A stretch of 64,000 nt of DNA from JACJWR01 sp964474045 (lineage in GTDB: Bacteria > Actinomycetota > Actinomycetes > S36-B12 > UBA10799). The notes under the pieces were generated by a model. It did not search any database. It saw nothing but the letters and a program-made list of their open reading frames with translations, and was not told the DNA's origin. The translations under genes were made by a program, and so were the position numbers. Of this stretch, positions 43,953 through 52,572 are shown piece after piece. Location of the stretch: NCBI GenBank assembly GCA_964474045.1, contig CAYYRC010000004.1, positions 86,904 through 150,903 of the forward strand. Direction: 5' to 3'. The number at the start of each line of letters is the position of its first letter. The stretch's first letter is position 1.

Positions 43953-44818
43953 CGCCGCAGCCCAGCGTCGACGTCATCATCCTGACCCGCGGCAACCGCC
44001 CGCGGGAGCTGGAGCGGGCCGTCGATTCCGCCCGCGGCCAGACGGGTGTCACCGTGAGCGTCATCGTGGTCGGCAACGGCTGGCAGCCCACCGGCCTGCC
44101 AGCCGCCGTTCGCACGGTGCACCTGCCGGACAACGTCGGTGTCGGCGGCCGCAACTTCGGTGTGCCGCTGGGCCAGGGCGAGCTGCTCTTCTTCCTCGAC
44201 GACGACGCCTGGCTGCCCGAGCCGGACACGTTGGCGCGGGTAGCGGCGGTGTTCGCCGCCGACCCGGAGGTCGGCATGATCCAGACCAGACTCGCCGACC
44301 CCGCCACCCCCGAGGCCCCCCGATACTGGGTACCGCGCCTGCGCAAAGGCGACCCGCAGCGCTCCAGCACGGCGATGTACGTGCTGGAGGCCGCGGTGGC
44401 GATCAGGCGCACGGTGTTCGAGCGAGTGGGCGGCTGGGCGGCCAACTTCCAGTACGCCCATGAGGGCATAGAGATGGCCTGGCGGGTCTGGGACACCGGG
44501 CACAGCGTCCGCTACGAGGGCGACATCGTCACCTGCCATCCGGCGATCTTGCCCACGCGACACGATGAGTACCAGCGGCTGAACGGCCGCAACCGCGTGT
44601 GGCTAGCTCGACGGAATCTCCCCTGGGTGTTCGCCGCCCCCTACCTGGGGGTCTGGTCCGCCGTGGAGTGGCGACGGACCCGAGACGAGCGGACCGCCTG
44701 GCGCATGTGGCGGCAGGGTTGGTCCGAGGGCTGGCACAGCGACCCCGGGGATCGACGGCCCATCAGTTTCAAGGCTGCTTGGCAGATGGCGCGGCACGGC
44801 CGACCGCCGGTGGTCTGA
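43949..44818 (+). CDS. Glycosyltransferase family 2
   Basis: A 289-residue soluble GT-A enzyme: SVDVIILTRGNRP at the N-terminus, LPDNVGVGGRNFGV, FFLDDDAWLPEP (the DxD metal motif), GMIQTRLADP and AHEGIEMAWRVWDTGHSV (the ED/EE acceptor region). It resembles rhamnosyl- or galactofuranosyl-type transferases; sugar and acceptor are unknown. ATGA overlap with the preceding degenerate CDP-alcohol phosphotransferase indicates coupled translation and a shared job in envelope glycan synthesis. Confidence 0.85.
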   Translation: MTPQPSVDVIILTRGNRPRELERAVDSARGQTGVTVSVIVVGNGWQPTGLPAAVRTVHLPDNVGVGGRNFGVPLGQGELLFFLDDDAWLPEPDTLARVAAVFAADPEVGMIQTRLADPATPEAPRYWVPRLRKGDPQRSSTAMYVLEAAVAIRRTVFERVGGWAANFQYAHEGIEMAWRVWDTGHSVRYEGDIVTCHPAILPTRHDEYQRLNGRNRVWLARRNLPWVFAAPYLGVWSAVEWRRTRDERTAWRMWRQGWSEGWHSDPGDRRPISFKAAWQMARHGRPPVV

Positions 44819-44877
44819 TCCAGGCCCGCCGACGCCGTCCGCGCGTGGCGCAGGCATTGGCGGGACTGCGCTGCGCC

Positions 44878-44883
44878 TAGCCT
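44878..44883 (+). promoter_or_regulatory. -10 box (TAGCCT) upstream of the second LCP gene
   Basis: TAGCCT fits TAnnnT about 55 nt before the GTG at 44938 in a 119-base gap. The -35 is not clear. Confidence 0.3.
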
Positions 44884-44937
44884 CTTGATCACGACCGGCC
44901 GACGTCGCCGGCGATCCGCCGCCCGAACGAGGATCTC

Positions 44938-46422
44938 GTGCCACCTGAATCGTCACCCGCTGGTCCAGGCGGGACCGAGCCCGCACCGGGGCGCCTGGCC
45001 GCACTGCGGAGTCGCGTGAAGCGCCAGCCCCTGCTGGCCGCAGCCGCCGTGGGCGCCGCGGCGGTGCTCGCCGGCTCGGGTATGTCGTACGCGGCGGTCG
45101 CACACTACAGCGGAGCGGTCCATCGCTCTGACGTCTTCGCCGGCGTCACCGACCGGCCGGTGGACGACGGCGGCGTGAACATCCTGCTCGTGGGTTCCGA
45201 TGACCGGGGCAGCATGAGCGAGGAGCAGCGGCTGCAACTGCACCTCGGCTTGGCCGACTTCGGCCGCAACACGGACACGATCCTGCTGGTCCACATCGGC
45301 GACGGTGGCAGCGTCGACGTCGTCAGCGTGCCCCGCGACTCCGCGCTGAGGATCCCCGCCCACACCGATCCGGATGGCAACGAGGTCGACGCGGCCATCG
45401 GCAAGGTGAACTCCGCCTACGGGGCGGGCGGCGCGGGTCTTCTCATCCAGACCGTCGAGGACGCCACCGACGTGCGGATCGACCACTACGTCGAGGTGGA
45501 CTTCGCGGGCTTCATGGCCATCGTCGACGCGCTCGGCGGGGTCGAGGTGTGCACGCCCGAGCCGATCTCGGACGAGAACTCGGGGCTCGAGCTGCCGGCG
45601 GGACGCACGCGCGTGGATGGCGCGCAAGGCCTCGCCTACGTCCGGGCACGCTACTTCGATCCCACGGCCGACGTCGGGCGCATGGGGCGCCAGCAGGCCT
45701 TCCTGGGCGCCATGTTCGCGCAGGCCACCAGCCTCGGGACACTTGCTAATCCGGTCCGGCTGGACGCCACCGCCAAGGCCGCCCTGGAGAGCGTCACAAC
45801 TGACACCGGCCTGGACGACGAGGCGGTGCGCGGGCTGGCGGTGAAGCTGCAGACGACCGACCCCGGCAAGGTCCGGTTCGCCACCCTGCCGCTGGCCGGC
45901 GACGTCGCCCTTCCCGACGGCACTACCGCGGTGCGCTGGGACGCCGCTGGGACCAGCCGAATCTTCGCGGCATTGCGGACCGGCGCCAGCGCCTTCGCCG
46001 ACCAGCCGTCCGCAGCGACCGGCAGCAGCGCACCCGCGGACGCGCGGGAGGCCTTCGTGCCGACCGGCGACATCACCGTGGACGTCCTCAACGGGAGCGC
46101 CGCCGAGGGCCTCGCCCGCACCGCTGCCGAGGGTTTCGCCGCCCTCGGCTATGGCGTCGCCGAGGTCGGCAACGGCGACCCGACGGACGTCGTCAGGGTT
46201 GACTACGACCCCGATCAGAGCCGCGGCCTGCAAACCCTGCGAGCCGCACTGCCGGGCGCGGACTTCCGACCCCAGCCCGGCCATGGGCCAAGGTTCACCG
46301 TGACGGTACCCGCCGACTTCACGAGTCCGCGCCCTGCTGACGATGCAACCTCCCCATCTGAGGCACCGACGTCGCCGTCAGCGGCTGCCGCCCGGTCGGC
46401 CGCGGATAACGTCTGTCACTAG
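44938..46422 (+). CDS. LytR-CpsA-Psr (LCP) family glycopolymer transferase, second copy
   Basis: A 494-residue paralogue of the LCP gene at 40554: cytosolic tail, one helix (about 24-48), LCP domain (NILLVGSDDRGSM, NTDTILLVHI, VVSVPRDSALR, DHYVEVDFAGFMAIV, YVRARYFDPTADVGRMGRQQ), then a LytR_C domain (ITVDVLNGSAAEGLARTAAEGF). GTG with AGGA 5 nt upstream. Sequence is clearly different from the first copy, so this is not a recent duplication. A helicase gene starts 7 nt after its stop. Confidence 0.92.
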   Translation: MPPESSPAGPGGTEPAPGRLAALRSRVKRQPLLAAAAVGAAAVLAGSGMSYAAVAHYSGAVHRSDVFAGVTDRPVDDGGVNILLVGSDDRGSMSEEQRLQLHLGLADFGRNTDTILLVHIGDGGSVDVVSVPRDSALRIPAHTDPDGNEVDAAIGKVNSAYGAGGAGLLIQTVEDATDVRIDHYVEVDFAGFMAIVDALGGVEVCTPEPISDENSGLELPAGRTRVDGAQGLAYVRARYFDPTADVGRMGRQQAFLGAMFAQATSLGTLANPVRLDATAKAALESVTTDTGLDDEAVRGLAVKLQTTDPGKVRFATLPLAGDVALPDGTTAVRWDAAGTSRIFAALRTGASAFADQPSAATGSSAPADAREAFVPTGDITVDVLNGSAAEGLARTAAEGFAALGYGVAEVGNGDPTDVVRVDYDPDQSRGLQTLRAALPGADFRPQPGHGPRFTVTVPADFTSPRPADDATSPSEAPTSPSAAAARSAADNVCH

Positions 46423-46429
46423 GCAGCCG

Positions 46430-48997
46430 ATGAGCCTCGTCCAACTGCTGGCCGACTACGCCGGGGCCGACGCTGTCGCCGGGGCAGCGCGTGGCGCGCC
46501 GGACCCAGAGGACCTGCTGGCCGCCTTCGCGGGATGGGCGGCCGATATCGGCCATGACCTGTACCCCGCTCAGCAGGACGCTCTGCTGGAGCTGGCCGCC
46601 GACTCGCACGTGATCCTGGCGACGCCCACGGGCTCGGGCAAGAGCCTGGTTGCGGTGGGGGCGATCGTCTTCACCCTGGCGGCCGGCGGGCGGGCCTACT
46701 ACACGGCCCCGGTCAAAGCGCTGGTCTCGGAGAAGTTCTTCGACCTTTGCGACTTGCTGGGACCCGAGAACGTCGGGATGGTGACCGGGGACGCCGCCGT
46801 CAATCCGACGGCCCCGGTGATCTGCGCCACGGCCGAGATACTGGCCAACCTGGCTCTGCGCGAAGGCGCCGAGGCAGACATCGACCTGGTCATCATGGAC
46901 GAGTTCCACTACTACGCCGACCGCGACCGCGGCTGGGCCTGGCAGGTGCCGCTGCTCGAACTGCCCAGGGCGCAGTTCCTGCTCATGTCGGCAACGCTGG
47001 GAGACGTCGAGCGGGTCCGGCGGGACCTCGAACGCCGCACGGGACGCTCCGCCGCGATCGTGGCGGGGGGCGAGCGCCCAGTCCCGCTCACCTACCGCTA
47101 CGCCACGACGCCGATCCACGAGACGATCGAGGAGTTGCTCGCCGGAGGACTTGCCCCCATCTACGTCGTACACCCCACGCAGGCGGCGGCCCTGGAGCGG
47201 GCGCAGGCTCTCATGAGCATCAACGTGTGCGGCCGGGAGCAGAAGGAGGCGATCGCAGCCGCAATCGGCGACTTCCGCTTCCGCGCCGGTTTCGGGAAGA
47301 CTCTCAGCCGACTGGTCCGCCATGGCATCGGCGTCCACCACGCCGGGATGCTGCCCCGATACCGCCGGCTGGTGGAGCAGCTGACCAAGGCCGGGCTGCT
47401 CAAGGTCGTGTGCGGCACGGACACCCTGGGGGTGGGCATCAACGTGCCCATCCGCACGGTGCTCATCACCTCGCTCGTCAAGTACGACGGTCGCCGGTCG
47501 CGCGCGCTGCGGGCAAGGGAGTTCCACCAGATCGCCGGCCGGGCGGGGCGGGCGGGTTTCGACTCGGACGGCTCGGTGGTGGTGCAGGCACCTGACCATG
47601 AGGTGGAGAACGCCCGGCTGGTGGCACGTGCCGGCGACGATCCCAAGAAGTTGCGCCGGGTGGTGCGGAAGAAGCCGCCCGAGGGCATGCCCACCTGGAA
47701 CCGGGCGGCGTTCGAGCGGCTCGTCGCCGCGGATCCCGAGCTGCTGCAATCCAAGTTCCGGGTCAGTCACGCGATGGTGCTGAACCTGGCGCAGCGCCCG
47801 GGCGATGCCGAAGCAGCGATCCAGCGGCTGCTGGCCGACACCGACGAGGAGCCCGAGACCCGAACGCGGTTGGCCGAACGCGCAGCTGCCATCCGCGAGG
47901 CGCTCCTGACCGCAGGGGTCCTGCGGGTGCTCGATCCCCCGGACGCCGAGGGCCGCACCTTGCGCGTGGTAGACGAGCTCCAAGCCGACTTCGCACTCAA
48001 CCAGCCGCTGTCAACCTTCGCCCTGGCGGCCATCGAACTCCTGGACAAGGAGTCGGAGTCCTATGCCGTCGACGTCCTGTCCGTGTTGGAGGCCACGCTC
48101 GATGATCCGCAGAAGGTGCTGTTCGCCCAGCAGCGCCGCGCACGCGGCGAGGCGATCGCGGCCATGAAGGCCGAGGGCATCGAGTACGACGAGCGGATGG
48201 AGTTGCTCGAAGACATCACGTGGCCGCGGCCCCTGGCCCCGATGCTGGAGGCCGCCTACGACATCTACGCCGGCGGACACCCCTGGATCGTGGAGTACCC
48301 GCTGCGCCCCAAGTCCGTGGCCAGGGAGTTGCACGAGCTGTCCATGACCTTTGTGGAGTACATCGGGTTCCACAAGATGGCGCCTGCCGAAGGTCTTGTT
48401 CTGCGTTACCTGGCCGATGCCTACAAGGCCCTGCGCCGGACGGTGCCGGCAGAGGCCCGCACCGAGGAACTGGACGACCTCACCGAGTGGTTGGGCGAGC
48501 TCGTCAGGCAGGTCGACTCCAGCCTGCTGGACGAGTGGGAGCAGTTGCTGCACCCCGATGACGGCGCAATCCCGGGCACCTGGCGCCGCGATGCCGGCGA
48601 CCTTGCGGCGGACAACGCCCCTCCACCAGTGACTTCAAACCCCCGCGCCTTCCGGGTGCTCGTGCGCAACGCCATGTTCCGGAGGGTGGAGCTTGCGTCG
48701 CGGCGGCGCTGGGAGGAGTTGGGCGAGCTGGACGGTGGCGCCGGATGGGCCGCCGAGCGCTGGCAAGAGGCGATGGCCGACTACTTCGCAGAGCACGACG
48801 AGATCGGCCTGGGACCCGCCGCCCGCGGACCACACCTACTGCTGATCGAGGAGCGGCCGGGGCACCTCGCGATCCGCCAGATCTTCGACGACCCGGCTGG
48901 CGACCACGACTGGGGCATCAGCGCCGAGGTCGACTTGGCGGCGAGCGACGCGGCGGGCGAGGCCGTGGTGCGGGTGACCGCGGTTGACTGCCTGTGA
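46430..48997 (+). CDS. DEAD/DEAH-box helicase, Ski2-like with DUF3516-type C-terminus
   Basis: An 855-residue superfamily 2 helicase. Visible motifs: Walker A ATPTGSGKS (near 62-70), motif II MDEFHYY, motif III LMSATL, then VHHAGMLPRYRRLVEQL, GTDTLGVGINVPIRTV and QIAGRAGRAG (motif VI). The C-terminal 400 residues match the DUF3516 extension of actinobacterial helicases (ARELHELSMTFVEYI). RNA or DNA substrate is unknown. It follows the LCP gene by 7 nt without an obvious ribosome-binding site of its own, an odd pairing with a cell-wall enzyme. Confidence 0.88.
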   Translation: MSLVQLLADYAGADAVAGAARGAPDPEDLLAAFAGWAADIGHDLYPAQQDALLELAADSHVILATPTGSGKSLVAVGAIVFTLAAGGRAYYTAPVKALVSEKFFDLCDLLGPENVGMVTGDAAVNPTAPVICATAEILANLALREGAEADIDLVIMDEFHYYADRDRGWAWQVPLLELPRAQFLLMSATLGDVERVRRDLERRTGRSAAIVAGGERPVPLTYRYATTPIHETIEELLAGGLAPIYVVHPTQAAALERAQALMSINVCGREQKEAIAAAIGDFRFRAGFGKTLSRLVRHGIGVHHAGMLPRYRRLVEQLTKAGLLKVVCGTDTLGVGINVPIRTVLITSLVKYDGRRSRALRAREFHQIAGRAGRAGFDSDGSVVVQAPDHEVENARLVARAGDDPKKLRRVVRKKPPEGMPTWNRAAFERLVAADPELLQSKFRVSHAMVLNLAQRPGDAEAAIQRLLADTDEEPETRTRLAERAAAIREALLTAGVLRVLDPPDAEGRTLRVVDELQADFALNQPLSTFALAAIELLDKESESYAVDVLSVLEATLDDPQKVLFAQQRRARGEAIAAMKAEGIEYDERMELLEDITWPRPLAPMLEAAYDIYAGGHPWIVEYPLRPKSVARELHELSMTFVEYIGFHKMAPAEGLVLRYLADAYKALRRTVPAEARTEELDDLTEWLGELVRQVDSSLLDEWEQLLHPDDGAIPGTWRRDAGDLAADNAPPPVTSNPRAFRVLVRNAMFRRVELASRRRWEELGELDGGAGWAAERWQEAMADYFAEHDEIGLGPAARGPHLLLIEERPGHLAIRQIFDDPAGDHDWGISAEVDLAASDAAGEAVVRVTAVDCL

Positions 48998-49040
48998 ACA
49001 GGGCGTGACGCCTGATCCGGACCGCTTGACGGGCCGGGTC

Positions 49041-51008
49041 TCACCCGTCGAGGGGTGGTTGGGGGTGGCGGGTGTGGGTGAGGCCGGCGGGGGTGGTCCA
49101 GCGCCAGGCTGTGCTCAATGGTCCGGGTGGGCCGTCGTCGTCGTTCCCGGGTTCTCGTTGGCGGTCGTCGGGCGGGGGGAGGTTGGTGAGGGTGTAGCCG
49201 TGGTGGGTCTTGAGGTTGTGGTGCCGCCGGCACAGCGGGCCCATGTTCGCCGGGGTGGTGTCGCCGTCCGGGTAGGCGGTGGTGTGGTCGAGGTCGCATG
49301 ACTCCGACCGCCGGGTGCAGCCCGGCCAGCGGCAGGTGGCCTCCCGTGCCCGCACGAGGCGGGCGACCGCGGCGCTGGGGGTGTAGGTACGTGAGGAGAC
49401 GGCGGTGACCAGGCCGGCGGTGTCGGCGAGCAGGAGGCGCCAGCGGCCCTGCGCGGCCAGGGCCCGGCCCAGCGGCGCGGGGATCGGGCCCAGGCCGGGC
49501 ACGTGGGCCGGGTTGTGGGCCAGGCCCACCAGGGGCGGGGCGTCGATGACGACGTGGATGTCCGGGCGCGCCGACACCGGCACCGGCCCCAGCGCACAGC
49601 CCGCATCTGACCCGGGGCCGCCCGCTGCTGACCCGGGGGTGGGGGCGCCGTCGGCGGTGCTGTAGGCGTCGGCGGGGTCGTGGGCCTGGTCCGAGCGGCG
49701 GTTGAGGAGGGTGGCGACGAGCACGTCGGCGCGGTGGCGGTCCACCGTGCAGCCCGCGCGGCGCCCGGCGCCGTCGGCGTGCGCCGCCGCGGCTGCCGCG
49801 GCCAGCCGGTTGTCGATGCGGTGGGCGTCGGTGGCCTCGATGTAGGCCGAGACCCAGGCCATGCCGTCCCCGGCGTCGCTGACCGTCACCCGCCGCTGCC
49901 CGAGCGCCCGCTCCCGCGCACCGACGCCGCCATCCTCGCCATCACCGTCGCCGTCTGCGTCGGGGTCCTGGCCGTCGTCGGGAGGCGGGGTGAGGGCCAG
50001 CGCGAGGGCGGTGGCGAGGCGGCGCAGGTCCCCGGCCGTCCACGACTCCAGCCCCGCGGCGCGGCGCTGGCGGATCCGCGCCGCCACCCCGTCGTGCACC
50101 GCAGCCCTGATCTCGGCGGGCAGCTCGCAGGCCGACGCGGTGACCGCGCGCAGCCCCGGGAAGAACAGCAGCCCCTCATCCACCAGCCCCGCCAGCGCCG
50201 ACACCCGCAGCCCCACGCCGACGGGCTCGGCATCGCTCGTCGGCTTGGCCGCGGCATCGGCGTCGGCGTTTGGGTCGGCTTGGCCGTCGTCTCGGTTCTG
50301 GGGTTCGAGGGCGCGGGCGGCGCGCAGCCGGTTGGACACCGAGCCCGGGGAGAGGCGCAGCAGGCCCGACAGCTCATCGCGGGCCCGGTCGAGCACCCGC
50401 GCCGGGGCGAACCCGTCCGGGGTCGCGGCCACCGGGTCCGCGCCCGCGGCCGACAGCAGCGCCCGCCCGGCCTGCACGCCCGTCCACGCCGACTGGGCCT
50501 CCCACGCCGCGGCCAGCACGAGCTGGCAGCAGCACGGGAACCCCGGCGCCGAGCCCGGCAGCGGGAACCCCCGCGCCCCCCGGGCCAGCACAGGCCCCCA
50601 CGACTCATCCATGTCGGAGGGGTCGTCGGAGTCGGGCGGCCCGGACGGGTCGGCGGGCTGGTCAGACGCCCGGGACGTTCGGGGCGCGCCGGGGAGCACC
50701 ACAGCGGCGTCCAGCGCCGACCCCGCATGGAACCCCGGCCCCGCCGGGCACACCTGCGCCATCGCCACGCCGGCCAGCGCCGCGCCCAGCGCAGGGCCCG
50801 GCGGCAGGCCGATCATCGCCCGCACCTGCACGCACAACGGCGCGGCGGCCCACTCCGGCTCCATCCACCCCGCCACCACAGCACCGTCAGAGGCGCCAGG
50901 CGAAGCGCCGCCCGCAGCGCTGCCCGACGCACCGGCGCCGCCGGCAGCGCTGCCCGACGCACCGGCGCCGCGGCGCCAGCCGCGAGAACCACGTGGCTCA
51001 CCACGCAC
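49041..51008 (-). CDS. DUF222 / 13E12-repeat-family HNH endonuclease
   Basis: A 655-residue protein. The middle region matches DUF222 (LSGLLRLSPGSVSNRLRAARAL, WVSAYIEATDAHRIDNRLAA). The C-terminal HNH nuclease reads CRWPGCTRR, CDLDHTTAYPDG, then NMGPLCRRHHNLKTHHGY, with two CxxC-type zinc pairs and the catalytic H in LDHT. Acidic Asp/Gly linkers interrupt the fold. The frame reaches a TTG at 51074, but GTG 51008 has GGAGGGG 9 nt upstream. The family is highly multicopy in mycobacteria (REP13E12 elements), and a LexA-like site lies upstream here. Cellular role unknown. Confidence 0.87.
   Translation of the reverse strand: MRGEPRGSRGWRRGAGASGSAAGGAGASGSAAGGASPGASDGAVVAGWMEPEWAAAPLCVQVRAMIGLPPGPALGAALAGVAMAQVCPAGPGFHAGSALDAAVVLPGAPRTSRASDQPADPSGPPDSDDPSDMDESWGPVLARGARGFPLPGSAPGFPCCCQLVLAAAWEAQSAWTGVQAGRALLSAAGADPVAATPDGFAPARVLDRARDELSGLLRLSPGSVSNRLRAARALEPQNRDDGQADPNADADAAAKPTSDAEPVGVGLRVSALAGLVDEGLLFFPGLRAVTASACELPAEIRAAVHDGVAARIRQRRAAGLESWTAGDLRRLATALALALTPPPDDGQDPDADGDGDGEDGGVGARERALGQRRVTVSDAGDGMAWVSAYIEATDAHRIDNRLAAAAAAAHADGAGRRAGCTVDRHRADVLVATLLNRRSDQAHDPADAYSTADGAPTPGSAAGGPGSDAGCALGPVPVSARPDIHVVIDAPPLVGLAHNPAHVPGLGPIPAPLGRALAAQGRWRLLLADTAGLVTAVSSRTYTPSAAVARLVRAREATCRWPGCTRRSESCDLDHTTAYPDGDTTPANMGPLCRRHHNLKTHHGYTLTNLPPPDDRQREPGNDDDGPPGPLSTAWRWTTPAGLTHTRHPQPPLDG
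50911..50970. repeat. Two tandem 30-bp repeats in the HNH gene
   Basis: 50911-50940 and 50941-50970 differ at one base. In frame they duplicate the ten residues GAGASGSAAG near the N-terminus of the HNH protein. An in-frame slippage duplication of a disordered linker. Confidence 0.85.
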
Positions 51009-51298
51009 GGGAACCACCCCCTCCGGGAAGACCAACGAGAAGCACCGCGACCGCCGGACACGACCCGGCCCCAACCCCCACGCACCAACCCCGAAAACCC
51101 ACCCGACGCCCGACCCGGTGCCACAGCGGCCGCCTGGAGTCGAACTATGTTTCTAATATGAACCTAGCACGGCCTTGTCCATACGGCAAGACTTATTCCA
51201 AAGTACTTGCGATAACGTTCGACCGCCGCGCGCACAGGCGTCCCTGGCCTCCGCCACCCCACCCAGCAGCCCGCTGGCACGACCCGTCCCCGGAAGCC
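51009..51298. other. 290-base intergenic region with an AT-rich island
   Basis: Between the HNH gene start and the acyl-CoA dehydrogenase stop, both minus strand. No gene or RNA is seen. It holds the LexA-like site and a stretch near 51150-51220 far poorer in GC than the flanks (ttctaatatgaac, cttattccaaagtacttgc), probably the HNH promoter. Confidence 0.55.
51140..51155 (-). promoter_or_regulatory. LexA/SOS-box-like site upstream of the HNH gene
   Basis: TCGAACTATGTTTCTA resembles the actinobacterial SOS box TCGAAC-N4-GTTCGA, with the first half perfect and 10 of 12 specified bases matching. It lies 131 nt before the HNH start, in an AT-richer island (51145-51220). In M. tuberculosis several 13E12 proteins are LexA-regulated, so the match is biologically sensible. 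Not proof of binding. Confidence 0.45.
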
Positions 51299-52447
51299 CT
51301 ACCCCAGCAGGCGGCGGGCCATCACCAGACGCTGAATCTGGTTCGTGCCCTCGTAGATCTGCGTGATCTTCGCGTCGCGCATGAAGCGCTCGGCCGGATA
51401 GTCCTTGACATAGCCGTAGCCGCCGAGCACCTGCACGGCATCCACGGTCACCTTCATAGCGGTGTCCGACGCGAAGCACTTCGCCGCCGAGCCGAGGAAC
51501 GTCACGTTCGCATCGCCACGGTCACTCGCGGCTGCAGCGTGGTACACGAGTTGGCGCGCGGCCTCGATCTGCATGGCCATGTCGGCCAGCATGAACTGCA
51601 GGCCCTGGAAGTCCGCGATCGACTTGCCGAACTGCTTGCGCTCCTTGGCGTAGGCCAGGGCCACGTCCAGCGCGCCCTGCGCCATTCCCACGGCCTGCGC
51701 GCCGATGGTCACCCTGGTGATGTCCAGCGTCTTCATCGCGATGGTCCAGCCCTCGCCGACCTCTCCCACCATGCGGTCCGCGGGCAGGTACACGTTGTCG
51801 AAATAGAGCTCGCGGGTGGGTGAGCCCTTGACGCCCAGTTTGTTCTCCTCCGCCCCGAGCGTGAAGCCCTCGTCGTCCGCGTGCACCACGAACGCGGTGA
51901 TGCCCTTGGGGCCCGTTCCCGGCTCGGCGGTGGCGAGGACTGTGTAGTACTTCGAGATACCCGCGCCGGTGATCCATCGCTTGTTGCCGTTGAGCACCCA
52001 GCCGTCGCCCTCGCGTGTGACCTTGGTGCGCATGGACGCGGCGTCGGAACCGGCCTCGGGCTCGGACAGCGCATAGGAGAACATGGCCTCGCCCGAGGCC
52101 ACCTCTGTCAGGTAGCGCTGTTTCACGGCCTCGGAGGCACCCACGAGCAGCGGCGTGGTGCCAAGCTTGTTCACGGCCGGGATCAGCGAGCTGGAGCCGC
52201 AGACCCGGGCGATCTCCTCGACGACCAGCGCCGAGGCCAGGTTGTCGCCGCCCATGCCGTCATAGGCCTCAGGGATGTGGATGGCATGGAATCCGGCCGC
52301 GACGAGCGCTTCGTAGACGTCCCAGGGGAACTCGCCCTTCGCGTCGATCTCGGCGGCGCGGGGGGCGATCTTGTCCTGCGCCAGGGCCCGCACGGCCTGC
52401 TGCAACTCGACGTACTCCTCGGGCAGTGCGTAGATTCCGGCGTCCAC
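51299..52447 (-). CDS. fadE25: Acyl-CoA dehydrogenase (FadE25-like)
   Basis: FAD-dependent alpha,beta-dehydrogenation of acyl-CoA esters. The 382-residue protein has YALSEPEAGSDAASM and WITGAG (FAD/substrate loops), RKQFGKSIADFQGLQF and the catalytic base E366 in QIYEGTNQIQRL. It sits beside purE/purK as fadE25 does in M. tuberculosis; GTG with AAGGAG upstream. Chain-length specificity is not readable. 125 nt separate it from the divergent SOUL gene. Confidence 0.9.
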   Translation of the reverse strand: MDAGIYALPEEYVELQQAVRALAQDKIAPRAAEIDAKGEFPWDVYEALVAAGFHAIHIPEAYDGMGGDNLASALVVEEIARVCGSSSLIPAVNKLGTTPLLVGASEAVKQRYLTEVASGEAMFSYALSEPEAGSDAASMRTKVTREGDGWVLNGNKRWITGAGISKYYTVLATAEPGTGPKGITAFVVHADDEGFTLGAEENKLGVKGSPTRELYFDNVYLPADRMVGEVGEGWTIAMKTLDITRVTIGAQAVGMAQGALDVALAYAKERKQFGKSIADFQGLQFMLADMAMQIEAARQLVYHAAAASDRGDANVTFLGSAAKCFASDTAMKVTVDAVQVLGGYGYVKDYPAERFMRDAKITQIYEGTNQIQRLVMARRLLG

Positions 52448-52572
52448 TTGGTGCTCTCCTTCTGGCGATGGGCTGCCACCATGCTACGGAGCGCCCACCT
52501 CCGCGGCGCCGCCAGGACGGTCCGGTGCGGCGCTGCTCGGAATCCCACGGCGCGGATGGACGTTTCACCCGT

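Noticed and set aside
49041..51160. HNH gene as part of an intact mobile element (REP13E12-like)
   Set aside because: No recombinase, no flanking direct or inverted repeats and no attachment-site duplication are visible; only the nuclease gene remains.
49680..51823. Long plus-strand frames opposite the HNH gene (to 51161 and 51823)
   Set aside because: They are antisense to DUF222/HNH coding sequence and rich in Arg/Pro/Gly with no recognisable domain.
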